Below, piece by piece: positions 34,282 through 45,698 of a stretch of 64,000 bases of DNA (positions within the stretch are counted from its first letter, which is position 1; the number at the start of each line of letters is the position of its first letter). Position numbers and translations under genes: made by a program. Location: the NCBI RefSeq assembly GCF_963966145.1, contig NC_091049.1, forward strand, positions 3,100,001-3,164,000. The letters are read 5' to 3'. The notes under the pieces were generated by a model that did not search any database, was not told the origin of the DNA, and was given only the letters and a program-made list of their open reading frames with translations. Origin of the DNA: Tenebrio molitor. Lineage: Eukaryota; Arthropoda; Insecta; Coleoptera; Tenebrionidae.

Positions 34282-36716
34282 ATAATATTTATACCGCATT
34301 CATAGACTACAAAAAAGCCTATGATTCAGTACCACATTCATGGTTAATTAAAATTCTTAAAATTTATAAAATTAATTTGGATTTGATTAACTTTTTATTC
34401 CATATAATGACATTTTGGAGAACTACTTTAAATTTATCAATAAACAATACTAAATTAAAATCCGAGCCTATTCAAATTAAACGGGAATTTATCAAGGAGA
34501 TTCTTTAAGTCCTTTATGATTTTGTCTAGCCATTAATCCTTTGACAAATCTATTAAATAGCACTGGATATGGTTTCAATATTAGACTTAATAATACCACA
34601 CTATCCAAATTAAATCGCCTTCTTGATATGGATGACATAAAACTTTATGCATCTAAAAAGAATCACATTTTATCTTTACTAACAATAACTGAAAATTTCT
34701 CAAATGATATTGGGATGAGTTTTGGTATTGATAAGTGTAAAACGCAATCAATATGTCGCGGTCATTACGAAAATTTAGAATATATAACTAAAGAAGGACA
34801 AATCATTAACAATTTAAATAAAGGAGAATTTTATAAATGTTTAGGTATTAATCAATCAAATCATATTCAACATTCAATTATAAAAGAAAATTTAGAAAAA
34901 CAATTTTTTCTTCAAACGTCCGTAAATTATGACATTATCCTGCTGCATTGATAATGCTAAAGTGTCACTTCATTATCATGGCATCTAACGAGCTGACGAG
35001 CGGCAGATAAAGTTATTATCTCCGCTGAGGGCGTCCGTGAAGTTATTATCTCCGCTGATGAGCGGCAGTAAAGGAAACTAGCTAAATCATTTGAAATTCC
35101 TACCTGGTTTCTTAACATGTCTTAAATAATTTGTTATGAAGGTTTGAAGAAAAAATAGTATATCTTATTCGGAGCAAAAATGGTTTTATGTGCTTTGGCT
35201 GGTTTGTCTGCCTCACTGCGTTCGGCAGCTAATCTACCAGCCGCAGCACATAAAACTTCATTTTTGCTCCTCATAACATAATATACTATTATTTAAGAAT
35301 TAAATCTATTTTAAAATCAAAATTAAACGGTAATAATTTAATTTAAGCAGTTAATACATATGCTGTTCCATTGTTGACCTATTCTTTTGGTGTTATAAAA
35401 TGGTCCAAAACTAATTTACAGAATATAAACATTCAAACCAGAGTTCTCTTTACAAAATTTTGTAAACATCACCCCGAATCTGCTATTGAAAGGTTTAATT
35501 TTCCACGCGAAAATAGTGGTAGGGGTTTTTCAAATCTACAAATTCTACAACACAATCAAATTGCTTCACTAAAAAATTATTTTTTCAATAGAGCTCGTGA
35601 TAACACTTTTTTTAATGCTTTGGTTTCAGCGGATAAAAGTTACACACCTTTGAATTTAAGTGATAATATAATTTCAGATATTGTTGAGCCAAATATACCT
35701 GACACTATGGCAAATATAAAACAGAAGTCTTTACATGGGAGATATTTTAAAGAACTGGAACAACCAGAAATTAATATTCAGGCTTCTCATGCATGGCTTA
35801 AGAAATCAAATATTCATCCTGAGACTGAGGGTTTTATATTTGCAATACAAGATCGTGTTATAAATACAAAAAATTATAAAAAACACATACTTATGCGGTT
35901 TACAATCGATCATCGATAAATGTAGGATTTGCGGAACTGAAGGGGAAACCATTGAACACATCATTTCTTCTTGTACCGTTTTAGCTCAAAGCGAATATAA
36001 GAAACGTCATGATATATTCGTTAAAATTATACACATGAATCTAGCTGTTAAATTCAATTTATTAAAGGATACACAACCACATTACATTTATAAACCCGAA
36101 AGTTGTTTGGAAAATGACAATTACAAATTATATTTTGATCGCACAGTTTTAACTGACATTCACATTCAGCATAACAGACCAGACATTATTATTTTAAATA
36201 AACAACAAAAGCAAGCATATCTTTTAGATATAGCTGTTCCAAATTCCCATAACATAACACAAAAATTAATAAATATTTAGAGCTCTCCGTTGCTATGAGA
36301 AATCTTTGGAGTTTAGAAAAAAAAATCTATTTTACCACTTATAATTTCAGCAACGGGAATAGTACCGCAATCTCTTTTTAAAAATTTAAAAACTCTGGAT
36401 TTAGGGAACACATTGGTAGTTGAAATTCAAAAAGGTATATTATTGTACTCATGTCATATCGTGAGGAAATTCTTTAACATTGACACAGAACATAAAACAC
36501 AACAAAGTCAAAATGCGGAGGCGAGACGCCGGTAATTATGTTGATAAGCACTGCACTATTACTTGATAGTAATATCCGTAATAGTGTATGTACTCCGGCA
36601 AAATTGCCGTGCCGCCGGGTGGCGGAGGGAGAGTAAATAGAGAAAAAAGGAATCATATTATTTTGGGGGAAAATATAATTCAACAATACACAAAACAACA
36701 ACACGAAAACAATCAC
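34282..36716 (+). pseudogene. non-LTR retrotransposon with restriction-like endonuclease (R2/R4-like), decayed
   Basis: Reverse transcriptase blocks are readable in shifting frames: FIDYKKAYDSVPHSWLIKIL near 34290, then at 34541 TNLLNSTGYGFN, MDDIKLYA (the catalytic Asp pair) and SFGIDKCKTQSICRG. After an interruption, LLTYSFGVIKWS begins at about 35371. The C-terminal part has a Cys-Cys-His-Cys knuckle (CRICGTEGETIEHIISSC near 35925) followed by RPDIIILNKQQKQAYLLDIA near 36180, the PD-(D/E)XK-type endonuclease of this clade. A last block (LIISATGIVPQSLFKNLKTL) ends near 36475. A structured, GC-rich 3' region and a CAA-rich tail follow. The 5' part of the element is missing. It could not move by itself. 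Confidence 0.8.
34916..35295. mobile_element. hairpin-rich insertion inside the LINE
   Basis: LINE coding sequence stops making sense near 34916 and resumes near 35296 (LRIKSILKSKLNGNN). The inserted DNA has the hairpin TGATAATG...CATTATCA with an inner AAGTG/CACTT stem, a duplicated AAGTTATTATCTCCGCTGA separated by about 21 bp, and a 137 bp inverted repeat (35154-35290) with ends AATAGTATAT and ATATACTATT. Its class is not recognised. Confidence 0.6.
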
Positions 36717-36719
36717 TAA

Positions 36720-37817
36720 GGGCCGGTTGTACCAAATTAGTTTAACTTCCGTTTATCTCCTGGTCTAGATTAAAGTTAGATTATTTTGTTGTACGAACGG
36801 TGATCGAGGGTTGTCTAAGCATTGACCGTGGTTTTCAGTGATCGACTGATATCTATCGATCAAGGATGGATCAGTATCATTTTGACATGTTTGCTATCAA
36901 CATTTTAGATTAGAATTCCAGATTGACTCACTTTCAGGGAACGCCCAAATAATTTTGAAAAATGGAATGACTGCGATTTTAGAAATCGATTTAGATTACC
37001 CAAAGACGTGGTAAGATTTATCATTGAGGAAATTCATGATGAAATTTTCTCAGAAACAGATAAAAATTACGCCCTTTCACCGTCAGACATGGTGTTTATA
37101 ACACTGGAGCAAAGGGACAACTAATCGGAGACCACAGTGAGCCGAGCGATTCCCAAAATTGTTAATGCAATAGCGAGACGCCGCCGCCGTCCAGAATTTA
37201 TAAATATGTCGAATAACGAAGAAGCAACAAATAAAATTAAACAAGGTTTTTTTTAACATTAGCAATTAGCTCTGGATTGTACATACGTTAAAATTCAATC
37301 CCCCAGGAAGCAATGATGCCGAAATAAATCGTAATCGTTTTTTTGTTTAGATTTTCGTATTTTCTTTTAAGAACTAATGCAGTTCGATAATTTTCAAACC
37401 CAACAATATTAAATTCCTGTTAAATTGCTTTCCATCCATCATTTTTCAATCGATTTACATCTGTATCTGTTTTTTTATTTTCTACTTTATCTTTGAATTC
37501 AAAAACTAAGCCCAGTAAATCTTTTTCTTCAATTGTAGAAAAATTCATGCACCGTTTATTACTATTCATTGAGAAAATTCACAAAAAATACATTCATAGA
37601 CAAATGTCCCAGTTGTCAGCAATGACAAATTTACAATAATTTTACGCGAGTAACCTGGGTCTGATTCTACCAACATAACTAATTTTGACGAAAACGGTCG
37701 CTCAAGTGATCTTACTTGAACAAGAGATGTACAACGCGTCTATTAAATAAACCCGGTTCAATAATAAACTGTAGTTTAATTGAACCGAAGTTCAGTGTAA
37801 TTTGGTACAACCGGCCC
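36720..37817 (+). mobile_element. PIF/Harbinger transposon (truncated gene)
   Basis: The inverted ends GGGCCGGTTGTACCAAATTA and its complement are flanked on both sides by the 3 bp duplication TAA, as expected for Harbinger (TWA target). Length is 1098 bp. It sits in the CAA-rich 3' tail of the LINE, which continues at 37821. Only an N-terminal piece of the transposase remains. Confidence 0.9.
36945..37257 (+). pseudogene. HARBI1-like transposase N-terminal fragment
   Basis: In one frame the sequence reads FRNRFRLPKDVVRFIIEEI then LSPSDMVFITL. After a frame change it reads ETTVSRAIPKIVNAIARRR, ending at a stop near 37257. The order matches the start of HARBI1-family transposases (RFRLSKxxV, LSPxxQLLxTL, VSRxIxxVxxAI). 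The DDE domain is missing. Confidence 0.7.
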
Positions 37818-37873
37818 TAACAATGATTAACAAAAAGTTATTAACAAAACAATAATAAAACCACAACATCAAG

Positions 37874-38830
37874 TTAGTACAGTACATTGTCTACCAGTAC
37901 TTCAAAATGTACCGATCCTTCCCGATTCTTGTTGCTACCATTGTAGATAACATTCTTGGCCCAAACTCTGCACTCGATGTTCACAATGGCATACGGCTTG
38001 ACATTCTTGATTTTCACCGCAATCAACGGACTGAGATAGTTCTCGTTGTTGGTGTAGGGAAAGTAGTACCCCGGGAATCCCCTGCTCGGAAAGTACTCAA
38101 ACCCGCCGATGCGTTCCTTGTCGAAGGAGTGTTCCCCCTCGCAGCTAATCCACACTTCAGTCCTATTAGTCGCGTTCACTTCATCCCTCAGATCCTTGGG
38201 CATCTCTTGCAATCCCTCGGTGTGGTACTCAGGAACCCATCCGAAGATCCTGTTCAGCTTGAGGAAGACACACGGTGAGCCAGACCCGTACCCGTACTTG
38301 TTCTCCGCGGTGCAAAGTCCGAATCTTTCGGCGCTCAAATCCACGGTGCACACTTTACCCTCTTCCACGGGTCTGTCGTAGTCGCATTGTTGGTAGTTCT
38401 TCCCCACTTGTTCCACTTTGTACGGCTCCAAAAACTTGTCCAGGTGCTCCACCCATTTCTGAGTGGTTTTCTCATCGGCAAGGTCGTACCAAATCAAGGA
38501 TCCTTCTTGGGTCTCGTTGGATATCGGGCGAAAACCCAAACCCGGGTTGGTACCGATCAGACTCTCACCTAGCTTCCATTTGGGTTCTTTGGGGTCGAGG
38601 GTACTCAGGAGACCGGCGATGCAGGTGGCGAAGAAAGCTGCCAGACAGGCGTAGAAGATGGAATAGAAGATCAAGAGTTGGTACCAGCTCTTCTTGGTTC
38701 TCCCGAAGAATTCTTGTTTGGCGGGGTCGTAGAGGCTCCTCTGGAAGTTCTCCCACTTGGTGGTCTTCGGTATCGCGTGGAACTGGAACTCTTTGACCTT
38801 GGTTGGTATACTTTCACCTTTTGATACCAT
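37874..38830 (-). CDS. Na+/K+-ATPase beta subunit (nervana family)
   Basis: The beta subunit is the type II membrane glycoprotein that folds, stabilises and delivers the sodium pump alpha subunit to the plasma membrane. The 318-codon frame begins MVSKGESIPT. It has a cytoplasmic N-terminus (1-50) with the family block EFFGRTKKSW before one membrane helix (about 51-75, YQLLIFYSIFYACLAAFF). The ectodomain has six Cys (149, 161, 173, 187, 230, 287), enough for the three conserved disulfides, four N-glycosylation sequons (105, 219, 222, 297), and the C-terminal family region with YYFPY and NYLSPLIAVKIKNV. Length is normal. No intron interrupts it, which is unusual for this family and suggests either a retrogene or lineage-specific intron loss. 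The gene is flanked by a Harbinger/LINE stack downstream and gene-free DNA upstream. The ATG context ends CGAACG. Which paralog it is (nrv1, nrv2 or nrv3) is not decided. Confidence 0.95.
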   Translation of the reverse strand: MVSKGESIPTKVKEFQFHAIPKTTKWENFQRSLYDPAKQEFFGRTKKSWYQLLIFYSIFYACLAAFFATCIAGLLSTLDPKEPKWKLGESLIGTNPGLGFRPISNETQEGSLIWYDLADEKTTQKWVEHLDKFLEPYKVEQVGKNYQQCDYDRPVEEGKVCTVDLSAERFGLCTAENKYGYGSGSPCVFLKLNRIFGWVPEYHTEGLQEMPKDLRDEVNATNRTEVWISCEGEHSFDKERIGGFEYFPSRGFPGYYFPYTNNENYLSPLIAVKIKNVKPYAIVNIECRVWAKNVIYNGSNKNREGSVHFEVLVDNVLY

Positions 38831-38852
38831 CGTTCGTCAAATATGGTTGTAA

Positions 38853-38897
38853 CTAACTGAGACAGTCGACTCGTTACGCAATTGCTTTGTTTTATCT
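38853..38897 (-). promoter_or_regulatory. candidate core promoter of the beta subunit gene
   Basis: On the minus strand an arthropod initiator TCAGTT lies with its A at about 38858. A TATA-like GATAAAACA lies at 38897-38889, about 31-39 bp upstream. This would leave a 5' UTR of only about 28 nt. The assignment is from motif and spacing; a more distant promoter with a spliced leader is also possible. Confidence 0.4.
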
Positions 38898-38959
38898 ATT
38901 TGTCAACATGATAGCATGATAGCACAAATAGATAATAGTGATAAGAGGTGGAATCAGAT

Positions 38960-40677
38960 CAATTTAACGGTAATGAAATTCCCAAAAAAAATCCTCGCAG
39001 GAACTCCTCACAAGCGTTTGCAACTCCGCCAATTAGAAAGTAATTCAGTAATAGCTTGTCCGATTTAATCAACGCACCAATTACTCGGTACAATAAAGCC
39101 GAGCATACAACATCTGCTGTGCTCACAATTAATTCAGATAGCAGGAGAACACGCCATCTCTCTTTCAAATTCCGAGTGACGACAGCTTGCGAGTTATATT
39201 GTCTCATCATTCAAGCAGGCGATGCCAATGGGAAACGAAGTGAATTTCTTTGGGATTAAATTTAGCGAATTCGAGAAGACATCCCGGATGGTAAAACAAT
39301 TTAAAACTCCATATGCAGAGACGATCTTGTTTTCCCCCCTCGACAATATTAAGTTGACGTAATTTCCGGCGCAACAGAAATTGTTGATTTATTGACACAA
39401 AGATGTCGCACAATAAAGTCTTCCAGAAATATTTCAAAGAAATGAAATTGGCTTTGTCGGTTGCTTTTCTCCCCCCCTCGAGGTTATTATTGAATTGTTT
39501 CCGTCTGGAGGGAAGTTGTGCTTGGTGATTAAATAATCAAAAGACTAGGTAAACAATTGCGAGTAACGACGTCCTTGCGGTCGCCGTTTAATGTTAACAT
39601 CCCCGTAATAACCACCCTTTGGGATTCATTTCTGCGGGGTTGACTCCATTAAGGTCTCGTGGCTGTGTTTTCATTGGCGGCCAAGAAAAATAAGTTGTGT
39701 TTGTGTTGGACGAGCTCTGAAGAGAGTTTTTCTGTGATTTGACCGGACGCTGCACTTCTGGTTTGATCTGTCTCTCTGTGTGTGCACTTCTTGTCGTATC
39801 TTTTCGTTCGATCGATCCCAACATCTCTGCTACGATTCTAGCTCTTGGTTGGTGGTCTCGAGCTGCACCTCCGGATTGTCGATTCTTCCCGCGGGTATCG
39901 ATCCTCCTTTCGCGCGTCAGGAAGAACTGTCTACCCGAAGGGCATCCGTTCGCGCGAAGAACATCCCTTCGAGATTCCTGTCGGCATTCAAAGTGGCCGA
40001 TTCGAGATTGGAGAAAGCGACGACATAAGGAGGATTAAAGCGAACGGGGCGCAATCATCGCTGGTGGTTTGATTCGTGGCGGCGGTGTCGTATTGACCGA
40101 CTCTTTAGACGAAGAAGTCGATGCGAAAGGAGAGGGAGTTATTGTGGAAGTAAAGCCCAGGCGATGATATTGCGACCCTCGACTTCCTTTCTGTATGGAT
40201 TTTTTTCGTCTCTCGCCACCAAGATATCCGGTGGCAAGGATTTTCTGATTAGAATGATTAATGGCGGCCGGCGCGCCGGCTTCATCACACTTTGAATTTT
40301 AATTGGGATATTAATGGAAGTTTTTCAAAACATCGATCCCAAGTGGGAATCGAGACGCCGCGGGACACGCAAGAGCGCGGCAAGGGAAGGGTCGCTGTTG
40401 TTCCTAATCGGGGGAGACCCGCGATAAATCGCGATAAATCGCGGGTCCCGAAAACGATACATACAGTTGCGGAGTCGGCAATGTAGAAATGTTATTTACC
40501 ATAAAACTTTACTCCCGTTATCCACCATAGACACCTGCGCATTTGTGCACCGATACGATAAAATTTTATAGATGTACACAAGTCGTTTTTAATAGTTTTT
40601 AAGTTGACTGTTAAGGCTGCGCTCGTAAATTTTTCCCTGCACCTGTTTCTGTACCGCTCTCACTATACGAGTATATA
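38960..40677. other. gene-free stretch upstream of the beta subunit gene
   Basis: GC-rich in the middle (39700-40450), with overlapping frames lacking domains. A small palindrome, CCCGCGATAAATCGCG with a second ATAAATCGCGGG, lies near 40409-40443. Some of this could be regulatory DNA of the neighbouring gene, but nothing specific is visible. Confidence 0.45.
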
Positions 40678-41215
40678 CAGGGTTATTATAGATGATTATA
40701 ACATCGCAGTTGGCTGGGCGATTAATTTTAGGTGTGCCGCTTTATACAGATGTCTCAGCTGAGACTTTCGAGCCTAATATCTCGGTTATTTGCCAACGGA
40801 TTTTGATGAAATTTAAAATGCAGATATTTTAGACCGTGAAGGTTCAATTAGTAATAATAAAATTACCTCAAGTTAACAAATGTAATTTTAATACATGTTT
40901 CCTTTATCGAAAATTATGCGCGATTATTATTAGATTGTTAAACATTAAAAAATAGGGGTCTACACAAACAATTAAGTAAATCACTTGTCCGATTCAACGA
41001 AAAGATTAGATTTTGTCGTTAAAAATGTAATGTAAAATTTGAAGGTATTTGAGCAGTTACCTTTTGAAACAATTGATGATTAATTGCCAAGCAACATTTT
41101 GTACACCCTTTAAAGTCTGTCAAAATTGGGCGCGCTTTATTAGAAACGTCAAATTGTGCAAATTTATTGAAAATACTCTAAAAATAGACTACAGCGGCAG
41201 AAATTTCAATACATA

Positions 41216-41430
41216 TTGTTGAAAAAGGAAAAAAAAATTGCCAATAGAGAGTGTCGTAAGAACTTCAATGACACAGTTCGTTTTCTCGTGGAACACTATC
41301 CAAATGTAGGCTTTACAAAATGTAAGGTTAAGAGAGTCGTCAATTTATTTGAAGACACAGGAAGCGTACGTGAACTAAATTACCTTGCTACAATATCCCG
41401 ATCGTGTTTTAGTCCTTATGGAAGAATTAA
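41216..41430 (+). pseudogene. family T transposase, helix-turn-helix fragment
   Basis: Contains ECRKNFNDTVRFLVEHYPN and then CKVKRVVNLFEDTGSVRELN, the best preserved copy of this fragment in the window. It ends shortly after the helix-turn-helix; no catalytic triad follows. Confidence 0.6.
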
Positions 41431-41448
41431 AGCATCCAGTATAATAAA

Positions 41449-41670
41449 TTACGTCCAAATGTTGTCTTTAACTTTGTAAGTGTTTGTAAGGTTAGCAAGA
41501 TAAACGTCAAATATGTCACATGCGCTTCTGCAAAATTGCGCGTTTGTTTCGTACGCGTCTATGTTTTTGCATTTGCAACCAGGTTTAACACAGTTTCTTG
41601 CTGTTTTCTTGCAAACCAGACATCTTTCAAGGACGAGTTTTTTTCCACAGCATTTTTTATTGACGATCAA
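41449..41670 (-). other. conserved Cys-rich frame in T copy 2
   Basis: Begins MIVNKKCCGKKLVLERCLVC and contains NCVKPGCKCKN. It aligns with the frames at 25466 and 62730. A deletion of about 24 bp removes the RILVIPFRR segment present in the other two. Confidence 0.45.
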
Positions 41671-42029
41671 TTTTTTATGTAAATCTTAATTGATTCAACA
41701 TTTTGAAAAGGCATGTAAAAATTTTGTTTTTAAGATTTGGGTGATTGCATTAATGGGATTTTATTCTTCACCATCTAAAATATCTGCATTTTAAATTTCA
41801 CAAAAATCTGTTGGAAAATAACTGAGTTATTAAGCTCGAAATTCTTAGCTGAGACACCCTGTATACATACATTCATACATGACACTTGATATATTTCCGG
41901 CGGTAAAAACTACCGCCACCTGCGATACTAGTCTGTCTCATGTTACAAGGCTGGCGGCACATCCAAAATTTGTGTGGTTTCTACGCCACCTACGATGCTA
42001 TAATCATTTATAATAACCCTGTAGAAGCT

Positions 42030-44035
42030 TTAGAGGCCATTGCAGTTTGGTTAACAACTTGTTTCTTTGTCTTCGTTCTCCACCGAGTCACTCCCATCAT
42101 GTGCAAATCCTCCTCGACTTCCTACATCCACTTCTTCTTTGGTCTCCCTCTCGTTCTCTTTCCTGTGCTGCTACTTCTTCGGTTGTTCTCCTTCTCCGAT
42201 GATCATCCACTTTTTTACCTCCACATATCCTTGTCAATATCTTGCGTTTCCACATTTCCAGCGTAGTCTCATAATTTCCGTTCAAAATCCAAGTTTTTAA
42301 GACATACAAGACTGTTGGTGTCATGACTCTTTCAGAAATCCTCTTCTGGAGACGTGTTTGTTCTTTAGCTAGTTTGAAGCATTCCTGCACATTTGTTGCC
42401 TTTGATCTCCGCTTCCACTTCATGCTGGTTTGTTACTATTCCTCCCAGGTAGTTGAAGGTGCATCCTGCACGATTTCCTTTTTAAAAATTGGACGTGGTA
42501 CTGCTCTTTTCCAATTTGTTGGCATTTTCTCCCGGATCCAGCATTCCTGTATCAATTCGGTAATTTCCGGCAGTAATCTTTGGCCACCATTTTATACGAG
42601 TTCTAGACATATTTGATTCTCTCCTGGACTTCTATTTTTTTTATTTGGCTGATTATTTCTGTCATTTTATCGATGGTTGGTTGCTCCATATCTTGCTCGT
42701 TCCGCAACCTTTCCAAGTCTTCTTCACTCTCTCAGTTTTCTTCACTTCTGTTAACTCTTGTTGGTCTATTCAGGAAAATTTGGAAGTGTTCCACTCACTG
42801 CTCAAGATTTTCTTCCTCATTTATGATGAGCTGCCCTTCATTGTTTTTACAATATATCTGTTTTGGTTGGTATTCTTTCTTCTCCTTCTTGATTCCTTGA
42901 TAGAAATTTCTTATTTGTTTCTGATTAGAATTTTCTCCAATTTCTTTCATTTTTCCTGCTACCTCTTGTCTTTTTTTCCGCCTGCATATACTTCTAGTTT
43001 CTCTTCTTGTTTCTCTTTTTTCATTAATACATTGCTCTGTACTTTGTTCCAAAAATTTCCTTCCAGCTCTTCTTCTCCTTTCTACATATAGCTAATTCGT
43101 ATTCCGCATCGTACCAGTCTTTTTTCTTCTTTGAAGTATTTTTCTTTAATGCTTCTTCCTCTGAAGCTGACTTGATTGTACTCTCTAGTTCTTTCAATGT
43201 ATTGTGCCCTTCCTTCGACCAAGTTTTGTATTTTTTGTTCGTTTTTGTTCCTTATCTTGGTGTCTTCTGTGCTTTGTACAATTACTTATTCCTTTGTCAT
43301 TTTTTCATAAAATTCTGTTTTTTCTTCAACGTCCTTGTCTTCCGCTGTTGCGTAGAAGTTTAATCTACCCAATTTTCTGCCCACATGTCTGATTCTTTTG
43401 GAAACAGTTTTCTTCACTTCTGTTAACCCTTGTTCGTCTACTCAGCAAATTTGAGAAGTGTTCTATTCACTGTTCCAGATTTTCTTCCTCATTTATGATG
43501 AGCTGTCCTTCATTGTTTTTACAATATATCTGTTTTGGTTGGTATCCTTTCTTCTTCTTCTTGATTCATTAATAGAAATTTCTTATTTGTTCCTGATTAG
43601 AATTTTCTACAATTTCTTTCATTTTTCCTTCTACCTCTTGTCTTTTTTCCGCCTGCATATACTTCAAGCTTCTCTTCTTGTTTCTCTCGTTTCATTAATA
43701 CATTTCTCTGTACTTTGTTCCAAAAATTTCCTTCTAGATCTTCTTCCCTTTTCTACAGCTAATTCGCATTCCGCATCGTTCTTTTTCTTCTTTGAAGCTT
43801 CTTCCTGACTTAATTGTATCCTCTCTGGTCCTCCCTACCTCTCTTCTACTGTTTCGTGTTTTGTCCTTTCTTCAACAAAATCCTGTAATTTTTGTGTCAT
43901 ATTTCTCTCTTATCTTGGTGTCTTCTAAGCTCTGTACATTCATATTTTTCTTCCTTCCTTGTTTTGAATGTTATTCAACATGCTTTTTTAATTTCCTTTC
44001 TAAATTTTGTCTCTATGTTTAATATTTTTTTGCAG
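42030..44035 (-). pseudogene. non-LTR retrotransposon fragment, related to 19870-21530
   Basis: On the minus strand the readable pieces are RRETRSICRRKKRQEVAGKM and CKNNEGQLIINEEENLEQ (42795-43052), then MTPTVLYVLKTWILNG downstream (about 42310). It is nearly collinear with the fragment at 19870. In addition, the segment at about 42734-43210 is repeated at about 43405-43870, so the element holds an internal direct duplication. The pyrimidine-rich plus strand is the shadow of Lys/Glu codons. Confidence 0.75.
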
Positions 44036-45300
44036 AAATAATATAATAATTGATTTTTTTGTTTGGATTACAGCTGCTGGAAGTTCGTCCCTTCGCCCTT
44101 GTCGACCCGCGCCGCCATTTTGGATGTGGCTAAGGATTTGGAATATTAACGAGCGGTGGCGGCGACCCGTCAAAGGAAATCGGTCCGAACTCTGACCGAA
44201 GTTGTTAATTGGAAATTACCGTTGGGAAGTACGACCGGGGAAAAACCGGCGATCCCGTCTCGTCCAGGATCCATCTCCTGGAACATGGCGGCTCGTAAAA
44301 CAAGTGAATTATTCCAGGTACGTGACCTAGTAAAAATCGGCCGACTCTAGTGGAATTTACGACACGTTTTATACGTCCGGCGGGAACATGTCCCGGTATT
44401 AAATCATGCAGGCGGGGAAGACAGCTTGAAAATTTCACGGGGCTCGGAAATGCTCCGTGGTAGCCGCGCGAGAGGGGGACGCGCCTGGTGATTTTTATGC
44501 GTCGGTTGTAGGCCAGGTGGGGTGCGATTATGACGGCGGGGAGGGTGGGCGAGAAGTGGCGCGTTTAAAATAATCGCCTCCGATATTGGGGGTTTATGGG
44601 ACGTAAATTTTCGTTATTTTCGCGAGAATTATTGCCTCGTCGTTCCGTCCAAATCTGGAGAGTCGTCGCGAATTAATGAGCATACCGTCGTCGTAATTAA
44701 GCGAGTCTTTATGACATTTTTTCCCGACCGAATTTATTTTTTTTTTATGAAAAATAAAAACGCCGATCCGCTTACAGATTGGTGCGTTTCGCTTTGTACT
44801 CGGCGTTTAATTTAATTTACATTTTACGTCGCCCTTTAAGGGTGATCCGTCTTGTTGCCCCGTCGATTAAATTCTTTTTTATATTCTAATTTATTTCCAT
44901 TTGGGACAAATCAGATTTTCCCGTTGCCACAAGGAAAACGAACGCAGCGGCTGAGGTCCCAGCCGGAAGCGCAGCGGCCATTTCGGTTGCGACTTCTTCA
45001 CAAGGGACGTTTTTGCTAAGCGACTCGATTCCGATAATTTGGTAATTCGCGGCCGCCCCGACCGACAAAAGCGCGTCTAGCGGCGAGACCGGAGGGTGCG
45101 TTTCGCCCGCCACCCTCCGCTGTTTTCAAACCGCCCCCGATTGATTGATTCGAGTTCAGGCACGTGTCCGTCGGACCTTGATTTCTCGGATATTAAGACG
45201 GCAGAAGTGTGATTCCACGAGCGAACCGATCCGTTGCTCTTAATTATCCGGCGTAAAACGTCCTCCCTCCACCGACCAAAACCGCCCCCGTGGGGCACGT
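44036..45300. other. gene-free stretch with a possible exon
   Basis: GC-rich DNA. Between an acceptor-like GTTTGGATTACAG near 44073 and a donor-like TTCCAG|GTACGTG at about 44317 there is an open frame ending WNMAARKTSELFQ. An upstream stop lies in the same frame, and no homologue is recognised, so I leave it as a weak exon candidate only. Confidence 0.3.
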
Positions 45301-45698
45301 TTTGCGTGCGAGGCGCCACCCGCTTCCGGCGGAAACTGTCCATGAAGATGCGTCAATTGTTCTCGTGAAAAATTCGGATGTTATTAATAACATAATCGTA
45401 ACGCGAAATCAACTTTTGCAGATATTGCGAAGGGATTATAAAAGAATGTATTGTGGGTTGCATAACACCTCCGCCGGACTCATTATCACGAGTGAAATAC
45501 CCTGTAGTTTAGAATTTTTTCCGTCAAAATTCGAAAAAACAACAAGGGTCATCCGCTTCTGACGAAAATTATCCATTTATCCGTAAAAATGCGTCAGTTT
45601 TGCCGTTTTGTTCTCATTAAAAATGAGCTTTATGGCCTGCCGGACGATCATCGAAGGGAGGATTTTTATCGTGATTTTTTTTTGCCTCTAACAATTTA

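Larger units (their letters stand above)
40747..41861. mobile_element. TA-flanked transposon family T, copy 2
   Basis: The ends are CAGATGTCTCAGCTGAGACT and TTAGCTGAGACACCCTG with flanking TA. The interior is collinear with T copy 3 and with the complement of T copy 1. It carries a helix-turn-helix fragment on the plus strand (41216-41420) and the Cys-rich frame on the minus strand. Confidence 0.85.
40678..42021. mobile_element. TA-flanked MITE D, split by transposon T copy 2
   Basis: The left end is CAGGGTTATTATAGATGATT and the right end its complement (AATCATTTATAATAACCCTG), with TA on both sides. Subterminal matches continue through the CATCGCAG and GTGCCGC blocks. Element T copy 2 lies inside it, starting 69 bp from the left end. 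Confidence 0.8.

Noticed and set aside
34990..35090. Hammerhead ribozyme suggested by CTGATGAG and GGAAAC
   Set aside because: The sequence between the two core words cannot form stem II, and no matching stem I/III could be drawn.
38275..38796. 173-codon plus-strand frame
   Set aside because: Antisense shadow of the Na+/K+-ATPase beta subunit gene.
44156..44350. Frame ending WNMAARKTSELFQ next to a donor-like GTACGTG as a firm exon
   Set aside because: A stop lies just upstream in frame and no good acceptor sits between. Kept only as a note in the stretch description.
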